Source: Adiantum capillus-veneris
Taxonomy: Eukaryota; Streptophyta; Polypodiopsida; Polypodiales; Pteridaceae
Length of the DNA stretch: 64,000 bases
Assembly: GCA_014529385.2 (NCBI GenBank)
Contig: CM043967.1
Span: 84,638,278-84,702,277 of the forward strand
Reading direction: 5' to 3'
Part shown: positions 54,567 to 63,567 of the stretch, one piece after another
Layout: each line of letters starts with the position of its first letter
Position numbering within the stretch: the first letter of the stretch is position 1
Notes under the pieces: generated by a model
Told to the model about the DNA's origin: nothing
The model's database searches: none
The model's input: only the letters and a program-made list of their open reading frames with translations
Made by a program: the position numbers and the translations under genes

Positions 54567-54586
54567 AAGTTGAGCTGCTTGGCAGA

Positions 54587-54882
54587 ATGTTGATGTGTGT
54601 GCTTTTCACCAACATGGTAGGAGATATTCTTTTGGAGCACTTTCAAGACATTCAAGCAGCTGAGGAAAGCTTGCATTGGAGGTCTTTTCTAGTAATTCTT
54701 GAAACGAATAACCTCAATGGGGTACACAACAAGGAGCTCTTTGTTTCATGTATATCGTTTATAACATAATTGAAGATGTTTCTATATTTGTGGTTGGCAA
54801 GGATGAGTATGATGAACTGGCCTTGGTAGAAGTGATGTGTGCGATAACATCGTCATTCAAGGATGTGTGCAAGAAAGATCCC
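54587..54882 (+). pseudogene. SNARE-like (longin-fold) gene fragment, 5' part
   Basis: From ATG at 54587 the frame reads MLMCVLFTNMVGDILLEHF, then EESLHWRSFLVILETNNLNG and NKELFVSC. A small deletion (about four codons and a frame change near 54750) follows, and the next frame reads YIVYNIIEDVSIFVVGKDEY, DELALVEVM and SSFKDVCKKDP. This matches, from memory, the small plant SNARE-like superfamily protein of the Arabidopsis AT1G15370 type, whose fold is shared with adaptor sigma and coatomer zeta subunits in membrane traffic. About the first 100 of ~145 residues remain, without visible introns, and similarity stops at 54882. The fragment is dead (frameshift, truncation). It sits in sense immediately upstream of LINE H. 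Confidence 0.8.
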
Positions 54883-56516
54883 ATTAAATGCATGTCCTTC
54901 GAAGGACGATGGAATGAAGGGGGAGGCTCCGATAGGGGGTACGTCCCAGACTATTAATAATGGTCTTTTGAAAGACAAGGTCCTTATTGCTCAAGGAATC
55001 AACTTTGAGGTGAAGACCCTAAAGGAAGGGGAGTCCCAGGGGTCGATTGGTACAAATGTGAACAAGTAATCAACATCTTTTGCTACCCTCAAACCATGCA
55101 TCTCATTCACAGAGAATTTTGAAGGGTCAAGACTCCAAGGACTGCACTAGAGCCACAGATGTTGAGGCGGCAAAGGAGGGAGGCCAAGAAAAGCTCAAGA
55201 GTGACAAAGCTCGCCTCAAACAGGAGCTGAAAGAAGTAAACAGCCAGTTAGAAGGTGGACCAAATAGTAACAAACGAACCTGCTACCAAGTAGAATGCAG
55301 TGGGATTTTCAAAGAAGGGCTAGCGGTTTGAGCCTATAGTGCTTTAAAGAAGACTCTACCGCAACAAGTGGAGGTTGCAAGGGCTATTACTATCGCGATT
55401 ATTCCATCACCGATTAAAAAAGGCATCTAGCCACGCAAGCTAAGATGATGCTTGTGTTTGGATTTAGTTGTAGAGTTCCTTATAGATTTGAGCTGATCTA
55501 GTGGATTCAAGGACCATAGATTCTTGGTCGTGGGGGGGCAATTGAAGACACCACTTACCTAGCCAAGGGCTTCTTCTCAATCAGGTTTAAGGAGTCCTTT
55601 GATGTGTCAAAGGTCTTAGATAAATGCCCCTTGATGTTTAACAATACCACTGTGTGTGTGGTGCATGGGAACCATTATTTGACTCAGTGGAATCCCTCCA
55701 AGGGATTCATCCTATTTGGGTCGTGTTTCGTTGGTATGCATACCTAACTGTGGGATAACATCAGGTTTCTTGCCAGTCAACTATGAACCCCCTTATTCAT
55801 TTCTAACAAGAGGGGACTTGACATATCCTCTAACCAAGTTTGCACAGGTTGGAAGACACCACCAAAGAGCACGTTAATCAATGTGGGAGCTGGGCTTATC
55901 ACTATTCCGCTCAATTTTGAGACGCACTTTGGGTGTGTTTTTAGTGTAACAAATTTGGACACTTTGCCAAGCATTTCGCTATGAAGGTCAATGGGAATAA
56001 CGATCATACAATGCAAGATTCCAGGGTAGGGCTCGACAACCTGATCCTTGTCAAGGAAGCAACTGTGGAAGAGAAGGAGAAACAAATGAAGAGCAATGGA
56101 GGGACATGGGTAGGGGAGGAAAAAGAGACTATGATGTGCGATAATGAAGTCACCAAACTACAAGCTAAGCTTGTGGAAAAGGGAAGGCTCTACATTCCCG
56201 AGGGCTTAGGCAAGGAAAATCCAATTGTCTTCCATGCCTCTACACCTAAACTTATGATAGTAACAACTTTGTTGGCTATGCATGTCCCAGGACTGAAGAG
56301 GATCAAAAGGGTGAAGGCAGTGGCAAGAGCTCTCTTGGTAAGACTTCTAAACAGAGGGTCTTTGAATAAGTGTGCCCTAGTGACAAGCAAATTCTTACTC
56401 CCTCTGGGGGCCTACCCCCCCGCTTTGGCTTTCCTGAGTTTCATGTGTAAGGGTAGATGGTATGACAAGCTCTTCATTGTCAACACCTTCAACTCAAGAA
56501 GTGACAAGACCTAGTC
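54883..56516 (+). pseudogene. LINE H ORF1 (DUF4283-like domain, damaged zinc knuckle)
   Basis: Pieces in several frames: KDKVLIAQGINFEVKTLKEGES (near 54975), a Lys/Glu coiled-coil segment KSDKARLKQELKEVNSQLEGG (near 55215), and a DUF4283-like part YLAKGFFSIRFKESFDV..KVLDKCPLMFNNTTV (near 55555-55650). A knuckle follows, CF-stop-CNKFGHFAKHF near 55930-55975, with the last Cys as Phe and a stop inside. The final open frame 55981-56514 is basic. Plant LINE ORF1 proteins bind RNA. Confidence 0.65.
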
Positions 56517-56869
56517 AGGTTGGTGAGAGTAGTAGCACATGTCAAGTCGAGAAGCTGTGCGGGCATACTATAGGCTTGTGTATGTGAATCTTGGCATGTT
56601 GTTCTATGGACCCGTTTCCCACAACTTCATCATAGCCCATTTGTCACAGAGACCGAACCATTTGATTTTTTTAGAGCCTGCCAATAGACTACCCGTGCCT
56701 GTTCTATCCTTGTTCTTCTCCGCCATATTAAAGTTGCCTATCAATAGCCACTCTCCTTCAATAGGGGAGTCCCTAAGGTGCATCCACAACTTGGCTCTTC
56801 CTTGGCATTGGAGGGGGAATATATGTTGACAATGGTGATAGGTTGCTCTATCTGTAAGGTCTCTGACCC
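56517..56869 (-). pseudogene. LINE H endonuclease, C-terminal half (inverted)
   Basis: The minus frame 56888-56604 reads VRDLTDRATYHHCQHIFP, GEWLLIGNFNMAEKNKDRTG and KIKWFGLCDKWAM. Beyond a stop it continues RFTYTSL..ARTASRLDMCYYSH. GNFN stands where the family has G-D-F-N, so the catalytic Asp is Asn. RLDMCY matches the R-L-D-R-x-Y motif. The S-D-H motif is not found before the breakpoint. Confidence 0.82.
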
Positions 56870-57518
56870 TGATAAAAAAGAGCACCATTGTACCTTGAAA
56901 TGATCATAATAGAAAAAGTTACTATTTTTAGCAGTTTTCTGAATTCTGTCAGTGCCATGATGTTTAGAATGTTTTAAAGCTTCGAAATGTGAATTAAAAT
57001 AATTTCTGTAAAAAAATTTCCAAAAATAGGAAGTTTTTGGTCACCCGACCCGTCCATTTTTTATCGTCTCGAAAAACTGCACCCGTACCCCGAATTTGAA
57101 AAAAATGCATTTTCGGACCCCGGGGGCTGCTAAATATGGCAGGTACTCGGGCCAGTACGTCTTAGTTAGAGCTCCGTATAGCAATTTACGACATCAAAAT
57201 CCGACTCGTATGACCCGTTTTAGCCTAAAATCAATTTTTTCCCAAAATTGGCCGGGGAGGCACCGGGGGCCCGGGGCTGTGTGGGAACAGGTTCCAGGCC
57301 ACTCCAGACCAGCTTTAGCAGCTAGGGGGCGCCCTCTTGCCTTGTGGGAGTCTTTGGGAAGTTTCCAAGCTTGCAACTAAGTGTGAGAACCAGTTAACTA
57401 AACCAATTGGACACTTGGTGGGTAGGCAACTAGACTTGCCATGCAAGGACTGAGTGCTCACTCAGATGCTTATAGCAGCACAAATCGATTTTCAGCCTGT
57501 AGGAGCCTATTTAAAGGC

Positions 57519-57520
<2 letters not shown>
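56870..57520 (+). promoter_or_regulatory. Element I 5' LTR-like region with TATA box
   Basis: Starts TGATAAAAAAGAGC. After about 15 bp it resembles the 3' LTR start (TTGTACCT..ATTCTGTC). A GC-rich stretch 57040-57340 is unlike the rest of the window. TATTTAAAGG at 57509-57518 is a plausible promoter box just before the CA repeat. Confidence 0.45.

Positions 57521-57521
<1 letters not shown>

Positions 57522-57595
<74 letters not shown>
57522..57595. repeat. (CA)37 microsatellite
   Basis: About 74 bp of pure CA followed by interrupted CA to 57630. Reading frames across it give only His-Thr or Cys-Val repeats. Confidence 0.95.
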
Positions 57596-57598
<3 letters not shown>

Positions 57599-57730
57599 GC
57601 TCACACATACACAGTGCACACACACACACCTACACATACTCTGCGAAGGTGCTGCCGGTACACACACCTTTTGAAGGAGAAGCAAGGAGGGAGGTGCTGT
57701 TGAATTCTTGCCTCAAGAAGCTCGATTAGA

Positions 57731-58462
57731 TCAGAAAATCGAGAAGATTATCGGCCCTTAATCACGGTAACCACGGTTTAATTAATGCTATCTGTAAATT
57801 CCTTTCTCTACCATCTAAATTTCTCGTCTATTATGCTTATTCCTAGTCGTAATTCTCTATAATTACTCTCTAAATTCTCCTTAACCATATTCTATTATGT
57901 AATCATCATCCCATAGCTGAATTATCAGCCATTCATCACTCTTAATTAATGATTAGTGCATGATTATTAGAATTTTCTCTCTCTAGGTAGCATAGAAATT
58001 AATCGGTAAGCTGGTAATTGTGTAGATTGATGAGAATCACTCTTTCTATCACGCATTAATATTGTAGCTAATTTAGATTCATCTCTGTTATGCATTAAGA
58101 TATAATTAAGGTAAGATTAATCTGTCATTAAGTCTCTAAGAGGTGGTTTTTCTCACACCTATGCATGTGGTGATTCTACACCCTCTAATTGCTAGGAAAG
58201 AGATTACTAGTGCTTAATTCATCTCTCTGGTAATTCCATTAGTGAAATCTTATTATTCTTAATCATGTAAGCCAAGTAATTATCTTTAGAGCCAGTTCCC
58301 ATAGGATTATTTGTCATCCATAATGATTGCTATATGAAAAAATCTAAACCTCTCATGTAGCAGGCATTGTTTGATGTTGCTAATCTATCATTTGGCTTGT
58401 TATGACGCTTGCGGACATTAGCTCTTTTCTCCAAGTTAATTATTTAAATTAGTGAGTTTAAA
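57731..58462 (+). other. Element I leader, AT-rich, no ORF
   Basis: About 730 bp rich in TAATTA-type words, probably the untranslated leader between 5' LTR and gag. I see no PBS I can assign. Confidence 0.4.
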
Positions 58463-58561
58463 ATGGCCCCGGTTAAGAGGAATCGCTTTGGTCGAGCCCA
58501 CGACCACGAGGCAGGAACGAGTAAGGTGAACGGAAAGGGAAAAGCTCCCATGGAGGAATAA
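58463..58561 (+). CDS. Element I gag start, short ORF
   Basis: ATG opens MAPVKRNRFGRAHDHEAG, then basic KVNGKGKAPMEE, and stops after 32 codons (TAA). The following bases continue in frame as IPAISWAIDEEMEEVDHNF. It looks like the N-terminus of a gag cut short by a stop. The remainder to 58870 is non-coding. Confidence 0.4.
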   Translation: MAPVKRNRFGRAHDHEAGTSKVNGKGKAPMEE

Positions 58562-58894
58562 ATACCGGCCATCTCATGGGCCATCGACGAAGAAATGGAA
58601 GAGGTAGATCATAATTTCATTCAAGTTGTTTAATTTAACATTGTACACGTTTAGTTAGGAATGAAAATATCCCCAAACATGTTGGAGAAATCCGACAGAA
58701 ACCTCGGCATTGAATTCATTGTACATTAAGTTCTAAAGTAGGAAGGAGCTGATTGATGGGTATGCTGGTTACAATTAGGAAAGAATGTCTGCTAGGGAAA
58801 ATTTAGCTCGACATGTTCATTTTATTTCCAATGTTGAATCAGTCATGACCCCCCTACTGATCACAGGGGGCAGACTTCTTGGTTAAGGGCTCTT

Positions 58895-58980
58895 GAACCC
58901 ACGACTGCTGGTTAAGCGGTGGATACCCACGACTGCTGGTTAAGCGGTGGGAACCCACGTCTGCTGGTTAAGCGGTGGGA
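58895..58980. repeat. 28-bp minisatellite, three units
   Basis: ACCCACG(A/T)CTGCTGGTTAAG units start at 58897, 58925 and 58953, with a degenerate copy on each side (GACTTCTTGGTTAAGG before; GTGCTTTCTATGCGG after). Confidence 0.88.
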
Positions 58981-59060
58981 ATGTCCATGTCGTGCTTTCT
59001 ATGCGGTGGACATACCTAGTTGTATGGGCAGCTAGGAGAGAACGGGAGGAGTAAACTCTC

Positions 59061-59073
59061 GCTGGAGGGGGGA
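59061..59073 (+). other. Element I polypurine tract
   Basis: GCTGGAGGGGGGA immediately before TGTTGTACC. Confidence 0.65.
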
Positions 59074-59693
59074 TGTTGTACCTCCAGAACATTGGAATTT
59101 TTATGAATAAGTTTGAGTAGAATTTTTACTAGAATTCTGTCTTGGTGTTGTTTGCAATACTGGTTGAAGGGCTGTTTTAACGAACAATGTGATTCGGAAT
59201 TAAACAAGGAATCTTTATGTTGAACAACCTTTGTGGTAGTAATTAGGTCACACAAGGAAGTGTGAGTGTGGGGGTGGAAAGTGGGGGCTTGGCTAAGGTT
59301 GCCAATGCCTACGAGATGGGTGGTCCCGATTGGTCGGGAACTCTCTGTCCCCATAGTGCCTACTTCGATATTAGTAATACTCATTGCCCCTAGAGCGGTG
59401 AAATCTCGAGAGTACGTGCCTCTGAAACATGGGGAAAAAGGCACTCGGGGTTTCTCTCCTCTTGGAAGGTGAGTCTTAGGATCGCTAGATAGCTTAAGTA
59501 CGCTTCCCCTGCGAGGTGGAGCTAGATCTCATTGCTAGTAGGCTCGAGAACGATTCACTTTGTGATGAGAGATCGTCCACTAGCTATCCCCCGAACCACT
59601 TTGTTTGCTTCTGCAATAGATCTAGTGGCCACGAGGTTCACCATCAGATCCGCCGTTTGATACGACGGGGTGGGGACCTCACACTGTCTAACA
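59074..59693 (+). mobile_element. Element I 3' LTR-like region
   Basis: 620 bp from TGTTGTACC to TCTAACA, followed by the TSD-like GACTC. It has a polypurine tract at its left edge, as a 3' LTR should. Confidence 0.55.
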
Positions 59694-60175
59694 GACTCTC
59701 ACTCCTAGGTTTCTCCCAAAAGGGTGATTTATGAATACTTTGGGGTCGAGGTCCTTGTCTACAATAGAGAGGATGCCACTGAGCCCATCCACTCCCTCTC
59801 CATAGAACACTGGCTTCTTTCCCAATGACTGCTTTCTTTTGCTGCGAGCGTCCAGACGGTGTTCTTGCATGGCCCAACAATTAACTTCCTTATCCTTTCT
59901 TAGTTCCTCCCAAAAGAGACCGTCCTCCTTTTGAGTCTTCATTCATTTCACGTTCCATGATCGAATAGCTAGGATGTCCATTATTGGGAGAGAGGGACAA
60001 ATTCCTCAACATCCAATCCTTGCCCCATTTTTGTCTCCTTGAGTCTAGGAGAGTGAAGAGGTTCTCTAGCACTCACTGGTTCCTTCACCTGAAGCGCTTC
60101 AAAGGGGTTGTGGAGCGGAAAACAACAAGAATCTCCCTTTAATTGAGCATGGGGAAGAGGAGACTCCAATATTCT
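59694..60175 (-). pseudogene. LINE H ORF1 C-terminus and endonuclease N-terminal half (inverted)
   Basis: Minus strand. The frame 60169-59981 (HNPFEALQVKEPVS, SPRLKETKMGQGLDVEEFVPLSQ) resembles the C-terminal end of LINE ORF1. It is followed by ILAIRSWNVK, then FWEELRKDKEVNCWAMQEHRLD (Asn and Glu of the endonuclease) and FYGEGVDGLSGILSIVDKDLD, up to FGRNLGVRV at the element I insertion. Stops and a frameshift near 59940 are present. Confidence 0.8.
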
Positions 60176-61060
60176 TCACTGATACGTTCTGAGCAAGCTC
60201 AATAAATATATTAAGCTTGGGACCTCTTTGCTCAGAGTATACAAAAAGCAATCAAAAGCTCAGACCTTCAGATGAAAATGCCCCGAGAAGAGCAATGGAA
60301 GCAGCTTAAAGAGGAGGTTGCTCATTTGACCTCCAAAAAAGCTTTAAGGTGGATGGAAGCTAAAGCCAACCTGGCTGAGCAGTAGCTTGAGGACGTTAGG
60401 AGGGCGAGCTTGATATCTAGGGAGAACTTCCTTCAGCTTAAGGCAACTAATCAAGGACATTTTTTTAGGGCCTTAAAAATCAAGAAAACTGAGGCTTCCT
60501 CCACTTGATCACATATGAGAATGGGAACGCTTTGTAAGACCAAGATGAAAGAGCTAGGATAATGCTTGATCATCTAAGTCAAATCATTACCCAACTAGAT
60601 ACCCGCTCTCAAGAAGTGGAGGAAGCCAGAGTGACCTTGCTCGAGAGTGTCAATAGGAAAATTCACAAACCTGAAGCCAATTGTCTTGAGATGGCCTTCT
60701 CGGAAGATAAGTGCTCACTGGCATTACAAGCTCTGGGCAAGGAGAAGTCCCCGGACTGGGATGGTATGACCATTGAATTCTTCAGAGAGTTCTATAATGA
60801 CCTCAAGGTGCCAATAATGTATATGGATAACCAAGCTTTTGTCAAAGGGTCACTGGATCCTAGTGTGGAAAGAGGGCTTATCAAGACTATACAAAAACAA
60901 GTTTGTTGCTTGCATCTTAACCACTGGTGTCCCCTAACTATGATGTTTGTGGCATACAAACTCATTGCTAAGGCAGTTGCTCTTAGAATTGCCCCCCTCC
61001 TTGACAGAGTTATCTTCCCTCATAAACTTTCTCTAAAGGTGGTAAATGGAAAGGGATAGA
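60176..61060 (+). pseudogene. LINE H RT linker and N-terminal RT
   Basis: The linker reads QKAIKSSDLQMK, WKQLKEEVAHLTSKKALRW and SLISRENFLQLKATNQG (60240-60480). In the open frame 60562-61059 the RT starts: FSEDKCSLALQALGKEKSPDWDGMTIEF (block 0-1), QAFVKGSLDPSVERGLI, then LTMMFVAYKLIAKAVALRIAPLLDRVI. The catalytic palm (F/YxDD) is not found afterwards, so the central RT is deleted. Confidence 0.82.
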
Positions 61061-61394
61061 GGTGCAAGACAAGTTACTATCCCTGAGGTGGTCTAGCTTG
61101 AGGCTGGGTGGTTTCACGGGTGAGTTGGTGCAAAAGTGAAATAGAGAAACATGGGTATTGGAATGGGGTGAACTAATTGGATACTTCAAGAACTCCATTT
61201 TGCAATGGTCCCCTCAAAGCTGACGGTGTAATTTTGAACCCTTACTGGATAGAAATTGCAAGGAAGATGAACAATAAAGGACTCCAGTGTGGTTGATCCA
61301 CTTATGGGATGGAAACAACAAGTGCTAGAAATACTTTGACCAATTGGATGACCAGTTTTAACTCAATGGCATTGAGAAGCTACTTGTTGATAGA
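61061..61394 (+). pseudogene. LINE H degraded segment between RT and zf-RVT
   Basis: Coding traces in mixed frames (RTSYYP.. GWFHG, EWGELIGYFKNSI, KCWKYFDQLDDQF) are compatible with the C-terminal RT/connector of plant LINEs. No complete motif is seen. Confidence 0.45.
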
Positions 61395-61769
61395 GTGGTA
61401 GAAGGCTTGGACAATATTCTGATGCCGATTTGGGAATCTACTTTTAAATGGAAAGCTTGGAAATGGCCCATGAGTAACCAATCCTTTGAAGCTCATACCA
61501 AGGGCATCTACCAAGAGCTAATGCATGAGGCTGATTGGTTTGCCCCTTTAAACAAACGGTGGAATAAAAATTGGCCGGAAGCTCGATGGGTTGAGGTCAC
61601 GAAGAACATTTGGAAACCGCAATGGCCTCATTTTATGAAGATATTTTTGTGGAAGGTATTGTGGGGGGCTTTGCCAACATGCGTAAAGATTCATGCTTGT
61701 GGTATTGGGCCCATTAGATGTTCAGGGTGCAGACTGGCTAGCGAAGACCTCACCCAAGAGGCCTGGTAG
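61395..61769 (+). pseudogene. LINE H zf-RVT (zinc-binding in RT) domain
   Basis: A 124-codon frame ending WPHFMKIFLWKVLWGALPTC, then CGIGPIRCSGCRLASEDLTQ. It matches the zf-RVT pattern of plant LINEs (W-K-x3-P-K-x3-F-W..., then C-x-x-C). The final Cys/His beyond is lost at TAG 61767-61769. Confidence 0.78.
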
Positions 61770-62027
61770 GGAAGGTGTGCAAAATGGATACAAAGAACAT
61801 GGAAGATAGGATTTTTCAAGAAGGATCTGTGCGTTGGTGGGAAAAATTTTCAAAATCCTACACTTCTAATTTGTAAAACCGTCCAACATTGTTTCTTTAG
61901 TAATATCTGAAAGGTCAGGAACTGTCGGGTTTTTGATAGCAACCTCGAGATGGCTAGTTTTTTAGAGATTGTACAATAAAGTAAGGATTTAATATATGTT
62001 ATTGGTAAAAATCCTAGCCGACTTTGG
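61770..62027. other. LINE H 3' end and junction with element J
   Basis: Contains decayed C-terminal traces (GFFKKDLCVGGKNFQNP, HCFFSN) and ACAATAAAG near 61972. No poly-A tail is obvious. Confidence 0.4.
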
Positions 62028-62679
62028 TCAATGCGTCCACATGATGAGCAGGAATAAGAGTTTTTTGGGGAACTCTTGTGCTTGCTCCTGTAAGCATCCT
62101 GGAGGAAGTTCCCTCAGAGGCAAGTCATCTCTACTTTTTTTTTGAGCTACTCCGTGGACTCTTGGGTGGGGTGGGGTCGGTTGCAGGGAAGAATCATCTA
62201 TCTTAGTTTCTTGCTCTAATTCTTCCTCTTGTTGCCCTTGTAGGGGAGACTTGTTACCACGCCTCTGGTGAGTGATGGGCTCTCGGAGACCAAAAGACTC
62301 CACTTCTTCAATACCCGTGTCTTCCTCCATTCAAGTGAGGACTAGAAAACAGTGAGGGCCGGGTGCTGCTTCTAGCCATTCTAGGAGCTCATTGTCTTCA
62401 CCGAGGACGTTGGGTAAGATTTCTTCCTCTGATGGGTTCTCCTCGACGGCTTTAGCTTCTGCCATTTGGTCATCATGTTGTGCAATGCTGAGGGAAGAAT
62501 TTCTATTGGATGGGTCAACACCACTTTCTGGTTGGATCTGTCTAGGCCCTATACTTGTGTAGTGATCCACATTGTATCAATGCCCTAGTCATGAAGTGCA
62601 CACATATGTCGTAGCCAAGCCTACCAATCACGAAAGGAAAACCCCCATCCGCTTTTGGTAGCTGGACTACCACAAAAAG
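62028..62679 (-). pseudogene. Element J post-gag region
   Basis: Minus frames 62570-62331 (acidic, DDQMAEAKAVEENPSEEEILP) and 62330-62028 (Glu/Gln-rich) continue from gag with a single stop between them. No protease motif is seen before LINE H sequence begins. This is probably the gag-protease spacer of an LTR element. Confidence 0.45.
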
Positions 62680-63123
62680 TCAAGCCAAAAAGTGATGTCT
62701 TCTACTACCATTGGGAATTGTTGGCTTTGTCTCTTCTTCTTCTTCCACTATTGGCTGCAACTTAGTTGACTCCTTAGGTTGTCTTGTAGGCAGAGGATTT
62801 TGTATGGGCAAGGACAGGTTCTGGGCTATTCTTTGAGCTCTTGTGAGTACTCCAGCAGTGCTTGAGATTTCTTGAGCCAATGTGGTAGGTGAAGGTGAAG
62901 GGTGAGGAGTGAGGACATGAGTGGATGGTGAGGGAAAAGTGTACATAGTGGAAGTAAGCAGAGACTTTACCGAGATCATGTTGAGAGAAGAAGACAGATG
63001 TTTCTTGGGGCAGTCTCTCAAATAGTGATCTTTAACATCTGGACAATGTCTGCATGGTGGAGCTCCTTCTGGTAGAGAACATCTAGTTTGATAGTAACCA
63101 TATTTGCCACACCTATAGCACAC
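62680..63123 (-). pseudogene. Element J gag C-terminus with two zinc motifs
   Basis: A 147-codon frame. CYRCGKYGYYQTRC has the knuckle spacing, but the His is Tyr. The second motif CRHCPDVKDHYLRDC is C-X2-C-X5-H-X4-C, one residue longer than canonical. A Ser/Pro/Thr-rich region and an acidic VEEEEET stretch follow. Confidence 0.72.
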
Positions 63124-63567
63124 ATCACTGGGCGATTGGCCACCCTAGGGTAGGTAGGGCGTGGAGGGCGCGGTGCCGTTGGGTGGAGACTTTTGGTCTG
63201 GGCTAGGGATAGTATAGAAGCTCTATATCACATGGCCACCTAGGGCCAAAGTGAGTAGCCCAAGGTGAGCTAGTAGAAGGGTCCATGGGGGCTGCACTCA
63301 TGTGCATGGCAGAGGCCAAGTTTTGGTGCAGATGATGGACATCCTTCAGATGGTAGGAATCCTTAGCTTCATGACCGCCTTTACCAGATCTGATAGTGGA
63401 TCATCATGGGACATTCTTGAGGCGGGTGGCTGGGGTTGTTTTAGTTTTTGCACCATACTTGGGCCTTGTCCTCTTGTTGTGCTTTCAGTTACTCTAGCTC
63501 CCTTTTGAGTTGTGCCACTACATCTGGCGACTGAGACAACCGAGCCAATGTTGCTAATGATGTCTTT
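63124..63567 (-). pseudogene. Element J gag middle, degraded
   Basis: Coding traces in several frames, including SQSPDVVAQLKRELE and DDPLSDLVKAVMKL. Many stops. Confidence 0.45.

Larger units (their letters stand above)
56865..59698 (+). mobile_element. Element I: candidate non-autonomous LTR element (with TSDs)
   Basis: The insert 56870-59693 begins TGATAAAA and ends TCTAACA, flanked by GACCC (56865-56869) and GACTC (59694-59698), a 5-bp TSD with one mismatch. It splits the endonuclease of LINE H exactly between LGVRV and VRDLTDR. Inside are a TATTTAAAGG box (57509), a CA repeat, a short gag-like start (58463), a 28-bp minisatellite and a polypurine tract with a 3' LTR-like end. The two LTRs are alignable by eye only over the first ~90 bp. 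No pol is present. Confidence 0.65.
54883..61990 (+). mobile_element. LINE H with internal inversion
   Basis: Plus-strand ORF1 N-terminal and middle part (54883-56516) and plus-strand RT and zf-RVT (60176-61770) flank a minus-strand segment. That segment holds the ORF1 C-terminus and the endonuclease (56517-56869 and 59694-60175), itself split by element I. Turning the middle segment around would restore the usual ORF1, endonuclease, RT order. A possible polyadenylation signal ACAATAAAG lies at about 61972, near the 3' end. An alternative is two LINE fragments of one family in opposite orientations. Confidence 0.72.

Noticed and set aside
57441-57729. ORFs of 71-94 codons across the CA repeat
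   Set aside because: His-Thr or Cys-Val repeats from a dinucleotide microsatellite.
59074-59693. rRNA- or tRNA-derived sequence, suggested by the higher GC and stem-like words
   Set aside because: No conserved tRNA A/B box pair or rRNA core motif was found. The TG..CA ends and polypurine tract explain it better as an LTR-like end.
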